Shown here in pieces: positions 35,501 through 47,510 of a DNA stretch of 64,000 nucleotides (position 1 is the first letter of the stretch; every line of letters begins with the position of its first letter). The stretch comes from Mortierella sp. BCC40632 (Eukaryota; Mortierellomycota; Mortierellomycetes; Mortierellales; Mortierellaceae). The DNA lies in the NCBI GenBank assembly GCA_011634665.1, contig WAEK01000001.1:1627501-1691500 (forward strand), read 5' to 3'. The position numbers were made by a program, and so were the translations under genes. A model generated the notes under the pieces. The model ran no database searches and was not told where the DNA came from. It was given only the letters and a program-made list of their open reading frames with translations.

Positions 35501-38278
35501 GCCAGGCATATACATAGAGAGAGAGAGAGAGAGTGTGTGTGTGTGTGTGTGTTATCATCTGCCTCCCGGGCAACCTGTTTATCCACGGCCAACCTAGATC
35601 GGCTTTTCTTTCCCCCTCCTTTTGTTCCCTTTCTCGCACTCGTTCATGTTCTCCTGAGATGGATGTCACATCGCTTCTTGTGTGCATCGAAACATCCTTT
35701 CACTCCCCTCTGGAGACCTAACCGTGCACGGGTCTAAGGAATCTTCATGAAGAGAGTCCCTCGCTTTATTTGAACTCCAAACGCCCCTGGCCGCATGTTG
35801 CTTTCGTCTCACTCTCTGCACTGTCTGATCATCGACATTCTTTACAAGGGCAAAAAAAAAAAAAAAAAAAAAAAAAAACGAGAGATAGAGATGCTCCCGA
35901 ACCCGCCATCTCACTAAGTATTTGAGTCTCAGAGGGCGGGCTAGCCTTTGGCCCGTGTCACATACCCAGTCGCTTGACCTCTTATTCAACTGGTCTATCT
36001 CCCCTTTCTCTCCTGAATCATGGGGTGAAGAGGTCACCTCCGTGGGCTCGCGTCCGGGCATCTTCTCTCTCTCTCTCCCTCTCTCTTCTTCTTTCCTTCT
36101 CTCTCTGCTTGTCCTTCGCTACCCTTTTTTCACCCGAGTGCGCCTTCATCCTGAACATTTTGTCTTTTGTTCTCGTCATTGTGCTGCACCCCCTTCTTGT
36201 GAGCGTGGTTCACCCCAACTGTCTCTTGAGCACGCGCGACAAAGCAGGCATGGGTATTCCCCACGCCCTTGGTTTTCTCTCTCTCTCTCTTTTGCCCCTC
36301 GTTTCCTCGCCCCTTTTCTCCCCTTTCGGCCATTTTATCCCAATCGGAAGTCATGCTGTCAGGCAAAAATCGTGCTTTTTTTTTTTTCAGCTTTGCTTTG
36401 ATCCTTTTCCACCGTTGATGGTTGCATCCCACAGTGGATTTCACGCTGAAAAGGAGACGCCTGCGCCAAGAGAACAAAAAGATAGTGAAAGAAAGCGAGA
36501 GAGAGAGAGGAGGTACACTGGCTCGTTGTGTAAGCGTACTTCTTAGTCGGCCACTTCCTCCTTTTGAACAGGGAAAATGTCCCTTTGTATGCCTTTTGTA
36601 GGGTTGGATGGAGAGTGGACACGTTCTCTGGCATTATCCCTTTCCTTCTCCCCTTCTTCGTCTCGTCCTCTCCTTCCTGTTGAGTTCAAATGGGTGAACA
36701 TGGTGAGTGATTGGGCGCATCCGTCATGCACACTAGGCCAGGCTACACAAACAAAATCGCCCGTGGGTTCCTGGGCAACAAACAAACAAACCAAAAGTAA
36801 TGCCAATACTCAGCTCCTATGAAGCAGCAGCTCACTGGATCTTGGTGGCCAGCGATGGGGAAGGGGTTTGGGGTAGAAAAGATGAGTAACAAGCTGTAAC
36901 AGGATTCGAGCCGCACTCGATCTCGTTCACTATTGTTCAAAAAATTGGTATCGATTGCATCGGCCTCCTATCCCCTTCTTTCTCTCCCCTTTCTTAGCCC
37001 AGTGCTGGAGATTTCTCCCGCCAGGGACTCGAGCAAAATCCTCTCTCCCCATCTTTAGTGCATCAACGCCTTTTTTTGTCAACCTGTTCAAAGGGTTGCG
37101 CGTCTCCTCTCAATTGCTCTCTCGGAAGGGGGGAAGGTCTGTTCACATCCTGCGCACCTGCTCCTGGCCACCAGATTAGGTGAGAAGGAATGCAGTTGCA
37201 GCTGAAACTGATAGAGTGCGCCCTGAGCGACCTTCTGCACAGAACGGGTCGACATTCCCGCCGAGAGTGAAGAGAAGGGGTGAGAAACAGAGAGATCCCA
37301 GACACGGATGGTTCTATCGCTCCCGACCACCGAGGGCCGTGGGTTCGGGCATACGTCTCTATTCCGCCCTATTACTCCTCGCCCCAAAGGTCTATTAGGG
37401 TCCTTTGCTTTCCTTGTCTTCGCGTAGCACAATCAGCTCTACCCGTTGGGCCTTGTATGCACTTCGTACCATTCACAACTCGTGCATTCCAGCCTCGTCC
37501 ATACCGCTTTCCATACATCCTGCCCGGGAGTCCGTCTCCTCCCCTTGGTTCTACCGGGCGTCTGCCCTTTTTATTCCGTGCGCCCATTGATGAGTTGACC
37601 TTGTTTCTCTGTCCAACCTTCTGGGTTCTTTCCCTCCTTTTGGTCGTGCCGGCATTTGAGCAACCTGACTTTTCCTCCGCAACCGAGTTTTTTCTTTCTC
37701 CCTGAATGACACGGACACAACTCCACTCGCTCTATCTTCATGCGATCTTTACCTGGAAGAGCCACAAAAAAGGAGGAGGGAGAATTGGAGGATGCGCGCG
37801 CGGCACATTTGATACGAATGCCAGAGTACAATGCAGCGATAATAAGTTGTCTCGAATATTTATTTCCGCAAAGTGCTTTTTCTGAGAGAGCGATCGGTCT
37901 GTTGGCTTTTTTTTTTTTTTTCCTCTGTTCACTTCGACGGGTGTGTGTGATTCGAGGCATGCACAGCCATGTCAACACATCGTGCCCACGACTTGGCCAT
38001 CTCGGCTTCATCGCAACACACAAACATACACAATGCCTCTCTCTCTTTCTCCCTCGCCTCTCGTCCTTGATGAGGGAAGAAGGAGAAGGAAATTTTTTTT
38101 CGTACGGCGTCCTAACATCTCCCTCTCTCTGTCTCCGCCCATCTCCCTCTTTTCCCTCTCTTTTCCTCTCCTTTCTCGCCCTCGATCTTTCTTCCCGCTC
38201 CTTCTCGCCTGTCAATCTCTCGCCGCTCATCCCTATGTAGAGTGTTAAGAACAACCCCACCGCGCAGTGCATCTCATC
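32545..38278. other. Gene-free tract, right part; possible long leader of the HSF gene
   Basis: 5.7 kb of mostly C/T-rich + strand ending at the HSF start codon. ORFs are Ser/Leu/Pro/Phe-rich products of base bias without domains. Pyrimidine blocks recur at about 32640-33200, 34640-34740, 35000-35330, 36060-36330 and 37900-38220. A poly(A) run lies at 35852-35878. It may be promoter, a long 5' untranslated leader with introns, or both. Confidence 0.5.
35852..35878. repeat. Poly(A) run
   Basis: About 27 consecutive A in the gene-free tract; no mobile element boundary recognised beside it. Confidence 0.85.
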
Positions 38279-41200
38279 ATGAACACTGCATCCATTCACA
38301 ATGACGACAACGCCGACCCAAGGCTGGAACAACACTCGGCCACCAAGGTGACAATCAAATCAGCAGACATGGGCTCGACCATGATAGTCCGAAAGCTATC
38401 CTACGAGTCCGAAAGCTGCCGTCAGGACTATCACCACCAGGAACAACCTCACTCGGAAAGTGATTCCGATCACCCTTCTACTTTCCGGAGACCACCTGCA
38501 CCTCTGTCCAAAACCGACAGTAACACAAGTAATCTACAGGAGCCCTCGTCGAACACAGTACGCAGAAGCCGTTCAGGACGACCCCTGAGATCCACTGTTC
38601 AACACAACGATCCCGCTCGGCGGAGCAGCAGTGCTGAGGCCCCCGAATCAATTGGAAGGAGAACGCGTTCATCCATGTCGAGTCGTTTCGGAGCCATAGG
38701 AGGCGACTCGCAGGAGAGATTAAACACTGAAAAGTCAGATCTCAATGGCAGAGATGCCACTGCCCCCGATGTACCCATGCTGCCCGGAGACGAACGTGGA
38801 GCGCATATGGACAATCGTAGTGAGAGCAGTGGTACAAATGACAATGGAGACCGTCCATTCGCCCCAGAGGGAACAGAGGAGATGGGATCCGAAGAAGACC
38901 AGGATGAAGACTACGCGGACGATGGTGAGGAAGGCATCAATGAGGAGGGTGCTGAGTCCACAAGTACGACCACTACAAAGAACGAGGATGGCAACGAGTC
39001 GCTCGTTGTCTCGATGTATGGGTCCCCAAGTCTGGTCAAGGTCCGGAGCATGTTTATCGACAAACTCTACAAGTAAGTATTTTACTTTTCTTCTCCCTCA
39101 CACTTGCTTGGCAAGACGGCTAAACGGAGGTTGAGGGCGGGAGTGGATTCAGCGTTATTGCAGCCATTTTCCCTTCTTGCTTATCGGCCCTCTTGATGTT
39201 TCAATCGTTCTCACCCTCTCACGCATATTCCTTGTACTCATTTTTGTTTGCTCACTTCTCCCCCTTTTTGTAAACCCAGGATGGTCGAGGACACTTCGAT
39301 TCAGCACTTGATTGCTTGGGCAAAGGACGGTGACATGTTCTATGTCTTCAACTGTATTGAACTTTCAGCCGCGGTTCTCCCCAAGTTCTTCAAGCACAAC
39401 AACTGGCAAAGTTTTGTCCGACAGCTAAACAGTACGTCAGAGGCCTCTCTTAAGTGCCACGAACAAAACCACACTACACTCTGTGTTGGTGAAGGGGAGG
39501 GGACAGTGGGGAGTTATTTTTTCCCTCTTTGCTAACGTTATTATGTGCCACTCATTGCCTATATTGCAAACCTCTTTTAGTGTATGGATTTCATAAGAGT
39601 AAGTGATGCAGACTGAGTTTCTTGTTGAGCTCTGAACAGGTGAATGTCTCTATGTGGCGGGGTTTACTTGGAGAAAGTTGGTGCTAATTGACCTGCATGA
39701 CGATTATGCATTGTTTCCTGCACGTTTAGTCTACCGCTATGACCGAGGTGAGGCGACCAACTTGCTTGACGTTCAAGACCGTTTTCTGATAGTGCAAAAC
39801 AAGTCTCCTAACTTTGGAATGCCTTTTGGCCCTCTTGTTGTTTTGTAGAAGAATCAACCATGAATAGAAGAAACCCAGAGACACAGCGGTGGCAATTTTA
39901 TCATCCAGACTTTCAAAGGGACCGGCCTCACCTGCGAAACAACATTAAGCGCAAATCCGCGCGGTCGGTCAACCTTCAACCAACCTTTTCCCGAGTAGTG
40001 TTTGACCGCGAAAAGGGGTATTACATGTCACAGGATGTTCCTGCGCCTCGACCCTTCCACAACCAGGGAGGGCACATCCGATCCCATAGCTCCAACCATC
40101 TGCATGACGCTGGTCGTCATGGACAATTCCATGGAGGACATCCTCCTCCCCCAGGAGTCGCACCCCAGCATTACCCGCATGGTTCTCACGCCTCGCGATC
40201 ACATCACGACCCCACGCAACGGCCGTCACCTATGAGGCCCCATGCTGATTATCGACCGCCCCCACCTCCCTCTAGCTATGATTCACCTAACTACCGTGAA
40301 CACCCTGAATACATGGTAAGACCAAGATTTGTGTGAGCAATAGATTCCTTGCATTGTAGAGCCTGGATCGAAATGAAATCGGCCTTGTCCAACCTAAGCA
40401 GCTTTAATTTTATTCCCGCGCTTACCGGATTCTATTTTTCTTGTACTGCCCCACTAGACATCCAAGCACAACATCCCTCCTCCACCTCCACCCCATCCAT
40501 CCGAGTCAAGAAGGATACACGAGCACGGGCCCCAATCCACGAACCAACCACCTCAGCATCATTACGCCCCTTCTTCTCATCAACAGCACCAGTATGGTAC
40601 CCCTCACCAACGGCAGCACTCGTATGCCGGTCCTGCTTCGCAGCCGCAATATTCACCCGATCACAATTATGGAGCCAACTCTCATGGAGCACCCCATGGC
40701 TACCACTCCCCACATCTACCTCCGCACGAAGCTCAACATGCAGGACATCCCCCAGCTCATCATAACAACAGGCCCATGAACCAAGCGCATGGCTCATCAG
40801 CCCCTGAATCAGGTGGTTCGCCTGAGAGTGAGTATAAACACACATCGGCATTGATGAGCGGCGGCCACTTTAGGAGTCAGAGCGCGCCGGGACTGGAACC
40901 TAGAAGGGAGAGTCCTCGGGGGCCTCATCCTTTCAATCCCCAGGATCAGGTATCCAACCGCTCTCCACCTTTGCCCCCTCACGTGGATTCACAATCGTAC
41001 TTTCCGCGCGAACCCTATCCATCACACCGGAGCCAAGGTGGCTCGTATGAGGATCCTGCCAACCCATCCAAGGATCATATGCGAGGGCCTTCGACGGTCA
41101 ATCATCCAGGCGTGGGAGCGACCGATGGACAACAGCGCTCGTCTTCGAAGCACCCCCTGTCACCCATGGAGACACCACCCACGGGCGCTCCCCATCCCTC

Positions 41201-42144
41201 AACACCAGCGCATGTTCAGCATGGATATGCTGAGCACCACCAGCGACCAGAGCATCACCGACGCAACCCTTCGATGGCTGGAATTCCCAAGGAAGACCCT
41301 CTGCGTCGATACTCTCCTCCACCCAGAGGTCATCCTTCTAGCAGTGGTGTCGGAACGCCGTCACACATGTCAAGTCTGCAACCCGCTCTTCCAGTGGAGA
41401 TAACAGAGGGAGTGTCAATGGAGGTGAACGAGAACCCAAGCCCCCAAGACCTTGTCCCGCGAACAGTGGAGCAACTGGAATCACGACTGAACCAGGTCGA
41501 GAGTGCCTACAGGGCCCTGCGACAGGTGACGCATGACCTTCAACAGATGCAGCAAACTCGGGACCAGACGATCGCTTGGATGCGTGATCGGATTGAGCAA
41601 TTGACCGAGAATGGTGCCCGGTCTGGTAAGTTCCTTTTCTCATTTTCTTTTATGGCTGCTCTCTAGAAACAGATATAAAACGCGTTAGTTTCTAACAAAG
41701 TTTTTTTTGTATTTTGTTCACACAGAAGCGATGACCTCACCTTCACTTGCTCAAACAGGCGTCATACCTTCCAAGCGAAAGGCAGACTATAGTCCAAGTG
41801 ATTCGCGAGATTGGGGTCGACGAGCCCCGAACCAAGGCTATGAACGTCAAGGTCCCAGCAGCGGAAGTGGAGGAGGAGACCATAGTCCTGGGGCGACCGT
41901 GGTCCGGTATGAAGGCTCGCCTTATTCCCATCCATACAATAATCCCTCGGGACAAGCTCCTCCTCCTCCCCCGCCCTCGCACGGGGGACCAACAGCACTA
42001 CCATCCTCTAACCATCCTCTTCCACCTCAGCATACCTCACCCCATCTCCCACCTCACCCACATGCACACGCACACCCACAACAGCAACAGCATCCACTCC
42101 AGTCCAGGCATCAGCCGCATGCTTCCTTGACCGTACCACCATAG
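38279..42144 (+). CDS. HSF-type transcription factor
   Basis: Six exons: 38279-39072, 39280-39431, 39581-39598, 39849-40315, 40458-41625, 41726-42144; about 1005 aa. Start chosen at the first ATG of the open frame. Residues 1-250 are polar, with an acidic patch near 205-235. The HSF DNA-binding domain is about 252-365: SMFIDKLYKMVED, DGDMFYVFN, LPKFFKHNNWQSFVRQLN, then MYGFHK from the 18-nt exon 3, then NPETQRWQFYHPDF and NNIKRKS. It has the recognition-helix motif SFVRQLN. The middle is His/Pro/Gln/Ser-rich. A coiled coil at about 811-865 (QLESRLNQVESAYRALRQ) sits far from the DNA-binding domain and may mediate oligomerisation. A basic PSKRKA motif near 873 could be a nuclear signal. No receiver domain is seen, so it is not Skn7. 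Orthology to Hsf1 or Sfl1 is unresolved. Confidence 0.92.
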
Positions 42145-42593
42145 GACTCATTTAACTTTCCCCCTCCCTTCCTTTCCGTCTTTCTGACACTTTCTCAGTT
42201 TAATGCACCCTGCTTTCTTTCTTTTTTATCTTTCTTTTGACAAGGAGGCACTCTCGTCATCTAGTCTTTCCAGCAATGAAACAACGTCCTGCCCTGTAGC
42301 AATATCACATAACAAAAAAAAAACAAAAAAAAAACGCCATCGCACGCACACTCACATTAAAGAAAACACTTCTATCGAGTTGTTTGTCCAGACTGTGCGC
42401 AAAAATTACGCGATTTCCATATTTAGGAACAGAGGCAAGGAGAGGTATCAAATTTCCAGCCACCGGTAAACAACGGCTCAAAGCCCCGCACATATTCCTT
42501 GACTCTCTCTTCTTGCCCACCCTTTCACACACACACACTCGAACACACTCTCTTTCTTCATTACCATACATTTGCGGTCCATCTCTGCTTGAC
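42145..42593. other. Spacer between HSF and Mtf2-like genes
   Basis: 449 nt. HSF 3' region on the left, then A-runs (42312-42335) and a TC/AC-rich stretch before the next ATG. No gene seen. Confidence 0.6.
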
Positions 42594-42717
42594 ATGATGC
42601 ACAAGAGGATACCCGCCTATGCCCTTCGAGGTATGCTTTGAATGCTTTGAACATTCTTTTTTGTGTTTAATGCTGCCATTTGCCCATGGTCAAATAGGAG
42701 AAAAGTAACTCGAGCTC

Positions 42718-42748
<31 letters not shown>

Positions 42749-44899
42749 GAGAATAGCTCCTCAAAGACAACATCCTTTTATTTCTTCCTCAACCTCGATG
42801 CCTTAGGAGCATACCGCAACACATCGGAACACACCCTCCGTCCTCGCCACACAAGGAACCAGTCATCTCACCTACGGAGCTTTGCCTCGACCGTAACCTT
42901 GAACAATTCGGGACCAGGCGAAGGAAAACAGGACCAAACTCCAGATCAGTCGACCACTGATCCTTCTTCTTCACTCCCTTCTACTACTACCTCCACAACA
43001 CCATCCTCTTCTTCTTCTTCAGACACCTCTACCACAACCTCAGAATCCTCCAAAGCCTCCGAAAAACTTACCAAGGAAGACTATTACAAGAAATTTAATC
43101 TCAAACCCTCGGCCGAGGTCGGTATTCGAGCTAGAAAAGAAGAAAAGAAACGGTTACAGGAACAAGCCGATGCCGCTCGTCGGGCTGCTGAATCGGAGGC
43201 AAGGACAGGCGTCAATCGACTGCATCGACTCTTTGAGCGCTTGGGAACTCCTTCCTCCACTGTCTCTACCACCACTACCGCCATGTCAGGTTCGCCAGCA
43301 ATCAAACCTTTGACGGATGTACAAGCAGCCGGGGGCACCTCTGGATCAACCATTGGAGTATTAGAGGCAGAAGTAACAACAACGGCGTCGACAACGACAA
43401 CAACGACAACATCAACAGTAGCAGCAACGACTGGATCGGTGCAAGAGACTTCAGCTTCAGGCGAGTCATGGCGGTTCTTGTTTGATGAAGATGACCTTGA
43501 CTCAAAGGCTGCTTCGATCAAGGATACTACTGCTGTAACGGCAGATGCTTTGACGACGGATCATAAGGTCAGCAAGGAGGAGCAAGAAATGTTGGATTTG
43601 ATTCCTGGAGGATCAACTCTTTTCCCTAAACTCTCAACCTACGATGCCACCGCCACACCGGCCACCAACCCTAAACCAGAGCATTGGAGAGATCCCAACC
43701 TCAAATCGGCCGAAACCGATGCCTTCAAGACTTTGTTCTCATCTTTGTTTGAGAAGAAGAAGCCCAGTGTAGATGAAGAATTGATCCGATCTGGAGCTAA
43801 TGTCTCGCCCGGTGAACGGGTCCAGTCACTGTTTTCTAGTTTCCAGCGCCCGACAGCAACGCCATTAGCGCCATCCTTGGAACAACGGGATGATGGAGCC
43901 AGCATGTTTTCGAATTTGATTGGAGAGCTTAACAAATCGACTACCGCTCTTGGTGAGGGTACTAAAACCGCACCCACCGAACGAGAGGATCCCATGGCGG
44001 TGCTTCGACGTCAACTTCAAAATCTGTCCAAACGAGTCGAGCCCATTTATCTGGAACGTAAACCCAAGACTTCGAGTTTCCAGGCCATGGAGTCAACAGT
44101 CAACCCTGAGGATCTGATGAGCATGGATGGATCAATCCCCAAGGAGAATGCATTGTTTTCACAGATTCGAGAAGAGAACAAGGTGGCGATCCGGATGAGA
44201 CGAGAACTGGAGGAGAAACGACATGATGTGATCAAAGTCATGGCCTTTGTCGATGAATTGATTCAACCCTATACCACTCCTTCTTCATCGTCCTCTTCCA
44301 CTTCCACTTCCACCTCTACTTCTTCTCCCGACCCATCATCTCAAATCAAGACAATGGAATCAACCCCAGTGACACGTCCTTCAGGTGTGAGTTTGGACGG
44401 ATTGTTGTCCCAGGCAATCTTGGCCGCTTCGTCCCCAACACGACTGGATCTTGAAGGCGAACAGGAACCAACGATCCTTCGTCGCGCCTTGCACCCAATG
44501 TTGGGTCAAGCCATGGTCGAACATACACGCCGTCAAGGGTTCGCGGTCTATCTCCGAACTGTGCGAACAGAATGTTATCGAGCTCTGTTGAGAAGTCGAT
44601 GGGATAATTACCGGGATGGTGCAGGATGTCTAGTGATTTTAAAGGAGATGGTACAAAGTGGAGCCTTGATGGATCCACATATGAGGAGTTTTGTCCGGGG
44701 TATGATCAAGGAACTCCGGTCAGTAGCAACGGTCGAGGTGGACGGGCAAGGTGTGCAGCGTTCACTTGGATGGGGAGAAGAGGATCAAAAGGCGCCGTTG
44801 AAGGAGATGTTAGGGTTTATCGAAGAGGCTGCCGATGATTGGGCTCCTGCTCATGTAGGTGAATCTTGGAAAAGGAAATCAAAAACTCTCAGAGCTTGA
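42594..44899 (+). CDS. Predicted mitochondrial Mtf2-like protein
   Basis: Two exons, 42594-42630 and 42807-44899, joined in phase 1; about 709 aa. The spliced N-terminus is basic and hydroxylated (RIPAYALRGAYR, later SHLRSFAS), a typical mitochondrial presequence. A Ser/Thr-rich linker follows. Two Thr-rich tracts (about 150-185 and 470-485) are simple-sequence expansions. The C-terminal region (about 500-660) is helical; YRALLRSRWDNYRDG followed by LKEMVQSGALMDPHMRSF resembles the C-terminal domain of Mtf2/Nam1, which in yeast couples mitochondrial transcription with RNA processing and translation. That assignment is from memory of the pattern and is moderate. The 176-nt intron contains an A-run of about 28. 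Confidence 0.75.
42718..42745. repeat. Poly(A) run in Mtf2-like intron
   Basis: About 28 consecutive A, starting about 88 nt after the donor and about 60 nt before the acceptor. Confidence 0.9.
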
Positions 44900-45477
44900 C
44901 CTTCTTTGATAGCTGAGTAAGGGAAAGCGAATAGAACGTATAAAATTAAACCATGACAAAAGAAAAAAAAAAAAAGTGAAGAATGGAGTATTTGAGGAGA
45001 AACAATGAGAATCGCCTAAAAAGATTTGCTCCGCCTGTCAAGATTTCGTAAGAAGTACGACGAGATATTTTGTGGTTGAGGAGGGGATATGGGTTTAATA
45101 GTTTACAAGAGAAAAGTAGGACAAAGGGTGATGGAGAGTGAGGTTCAATGGAGAAGAGAGGAGTCAAGCAATTGAAACAGAGCAATCCTATCATGGGTGG
45201 GGGGGGGGGAGGAGGACAAGAGTGGAGGTTGAAAGCCACCCGTAAATTTAAGGTTTGGGGCATTTTTTTGGATGCCACGACGACAAGAGTGAGAGGAGGA
45301 GAGAAGAGGCATTTCTATCTCATCTCTCTTCATCTCTGTCTCTCTCATCCATCCATTCGACCCTTTGTCCCATCCCGTGTTCGCTTTGTCTGCCCACCTC
45401 TAGTTACAACATCTAGACTTTGCTCCACTCTCTCCTTACAGCACTCTCTTTCATACTCCTCACATATACATCCAGCC
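44900..45477. other. Spacer between Mtf2-like and COPE genes
   Basis: 578 nt. A-rich near the left end, a G-run at 45200-45208, then a C/T-rich leader (45310-45470) before the coatomer ATG. No gene seen. Confidence 0.6.
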
Positions 45478-46959
45478 ATGGAAGACAACGCATTGTTCGC
45501 CGTCAGGAACCTCTTTTACTCTGGTAAAGATGACGCGCCATCTTTTCTTTTTTTTTCTTTTCTTTTCCCCTCAAGCCATCCTCTTTCTATCGCCAACACT
45601 CTCATCTCGCGTTCGTCAACGGAGCCTAGCATGTGGACTCGTGATTCCCATCTTTTCTCTCTCTCTCTCTTTAGAGTTACTCGACTTGTGTGCACGCGCC
45701 GTGCGCTCAATGTCCAGCATCCATTGGACTCTATTCTCTTTTCATTCTCCCTACGCTCGCCCAAACTATTTCTCACCATCCTCTTTCTCTTTCTCTCTCT
45801 TTTTACTCTTTCTCTCTGGGGGAATAGGCAACTACACCCAGGTGCTCGCTGACACGACTTCAACCCGGATCCGTAACGGAGTCAATGCGCAAACCGCGCA
45901 CCAACTCGACCTCTTTCAGTTCCGGGCCCTGATCGCCCTCAAGAACTATACACGGGTCGCTCAGGAGATCACGGATCAACATCGACTTGGACTTCAGGCC
46001 CTCAAGGCCCAGGCTGTTTACTTGGATGCTGTTCAGTCTGCAGATGCAGCTGGTCGGGATGTGGCGCTTTCGCATCTTCGTGAACTGTTGTTGATTCATT
46101 CGCCAGAGGACCCCAACCCGGATGCGACTCAGTTGGAGGTCAAGGTCGTCCTTGGACAGGTCCTGGCCTCGGAGGGTCTTGTGGAAGAGGCCCTTGGCGT
46201 CCTCTTGCCTCATGGAAACCACTTGGAGAGGTAGGACTATAGGAGATGTTGACATTGTTTTATTGAAGCCATTTTTTTCTTTTCTATTTTACTAACATGC
46301 AATCTCTTTACTTTCTTTTTTTTTTTTTTTTGCAAATAGTGTGGCGGTGGTGGTCCAGATCTATCTTCAGATGAACCGTGTAGACTTGGCCAAGAAGGAG
46401 GTGGAGGCCTGCAAATCATGGGCTGAGGATGCGATCTTGGCTCAGTTGATGGAGGCCTGGGTGGGACTCCGTGTGGGTGGAGGAAACCGATACCAGGATG
46501 CTTATTATATCTACGAAGAAATTGCCACCTCGAGCACTTCTCCTACCGTCAAGTCCCTTGTTGGTGAAGCAGTTTGCAACATTCAGATGGGCCGCTTGCC
46601 CGAGGCTGAGGGAATCCTTCAGGAGGCTCTTGCCAGGGAACCCTCCAACACGGATGCCATCATCAACTCGATTGTCCTCTTTTCTCTTTTGAACAAGCCC
46701 TATGAAGAGATTAATGGTTTGGTCTTGTAAGTCATTACTTTTTTTTTTTTTTTTTTTATTGATATTGCTTTGTTAATGTCATAAAGCGAGAAGCAAGCGG
46801 TACTAACGATTATTCTTTTTTTGTGTATGTGGACGCATTGGATGTTGATGACTCAATAGGCAACTGCAGAGTGTAGCACCTAACCATGCCTACTTGCAGG
46901 ATCTGGACCTGAAATCGACTCTCTTTGACCGTGCTGCCCAGCGCTTTGCTCCTGCCTAA
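45478..46959 (+). CDS. SEC28: Coatomer subunit epsilon
   Basis: Four exons: 45478-45523, 45828-46230, 46340-46726, 46860-46959; 311 aa, close to the usual 290-310 aa of epsilon-COP. The short first exon encodes MEDNALFAVRNLFYSG, the typical start of the family, followed by NYTQVLAD. The rest is all-helical TPR-like: LEVKVVLGQVLASEGLVEEA, VQIYLQMNRVDLAKKEVEAC, and the conserved GRLPEAEGILQEALAREPSN then DAIINSIV. It ends HAYLQDLDLKSTLFDRAAQRF. Epsilon-COP is part of the B-subcomplex of the COPI coat and stabilises alpha-COP in Golgi-to-ER vesicles. Introns carry TACTAAC-like branch sites and T-runs. Confidence 0.95.
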
Positions 46960-47510
46960 AAACAACAAGAGCGGACCAAATTCCTCTTTTCTCCCTCTCC
47001 TCGATATGAATTTCCAACAATAAAACTATTTGACAAAAAAAAAAAAAGTGGCCATTTATTTTTCAAGACTCGTCACCAGAATCAAAGGCCAGGCTTGGGT
47101 CAAGAGTAAGTTATGTTGATATTTACAGATTTTTTTTTTATTACATATTTACACAAGGCAGAAGGGGAAAGAAAAAGGAAAGAAAAAGAAGAGGAAAAAA
47201 AAAAAAGTTGAACACCCAACTATGGTGAGCTTCCCTAGTGAAGACACTGAATCCACAGAGAACAACTCCAGGGAGCTGAAAAAGAAAAGAATGACATAAA
47301 ACACTAAAAAGGATATCAATAAGGATTGTGGGAGGGAAAGTAGTATATACAAATGGATCCCTTTTGGAAAAAGGGGGGGAAGTAGGGGGGAGCAAACGAA
47401 GCAAGCAGAGACTTGAGCATTGAGGAAAAAATGAAGAAAAAAAAAATAGGCGCAAATCTCTCGCTCCAGTCCAAGGGATCCCTTTGTCTTTTCTCTCTCT
47501 CTCTGTTACT
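46960..47510. other. Convergent 3' spacer between COPE and F-box genes
   Basis: 551 nt of A-rich + strand serving both 3' ends; no coding sequence. Confidence 0.6.
47019..47024 (+). terminator. Candidate poly(A) signal of COPE
   Basis: AATAAA 60 nt after the stop, followed about 10 nt later by an A-run. Confidence 0.55.

Noticed and set aside
36895..36970. Possible T-arm on the minus strand (GGCTCGAATCC)
   Set aside because: The T-stem does not pair and no D-arm or acceptor stem could be placed.
37571..38335. 254-codon minus-strand ORF overlapping the HSF start
   Set aside because: Low-complexity Arg/Glu/Lys content complementary to the pyrimidine-rich HSF leader; antisense to the supported gene.
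39654..39848. 64-codon ORF inside HSF intron 3
   Set aside because: It lies between the micro-exon donor and a phase-matching acceptor; including it would break the HSF domain.
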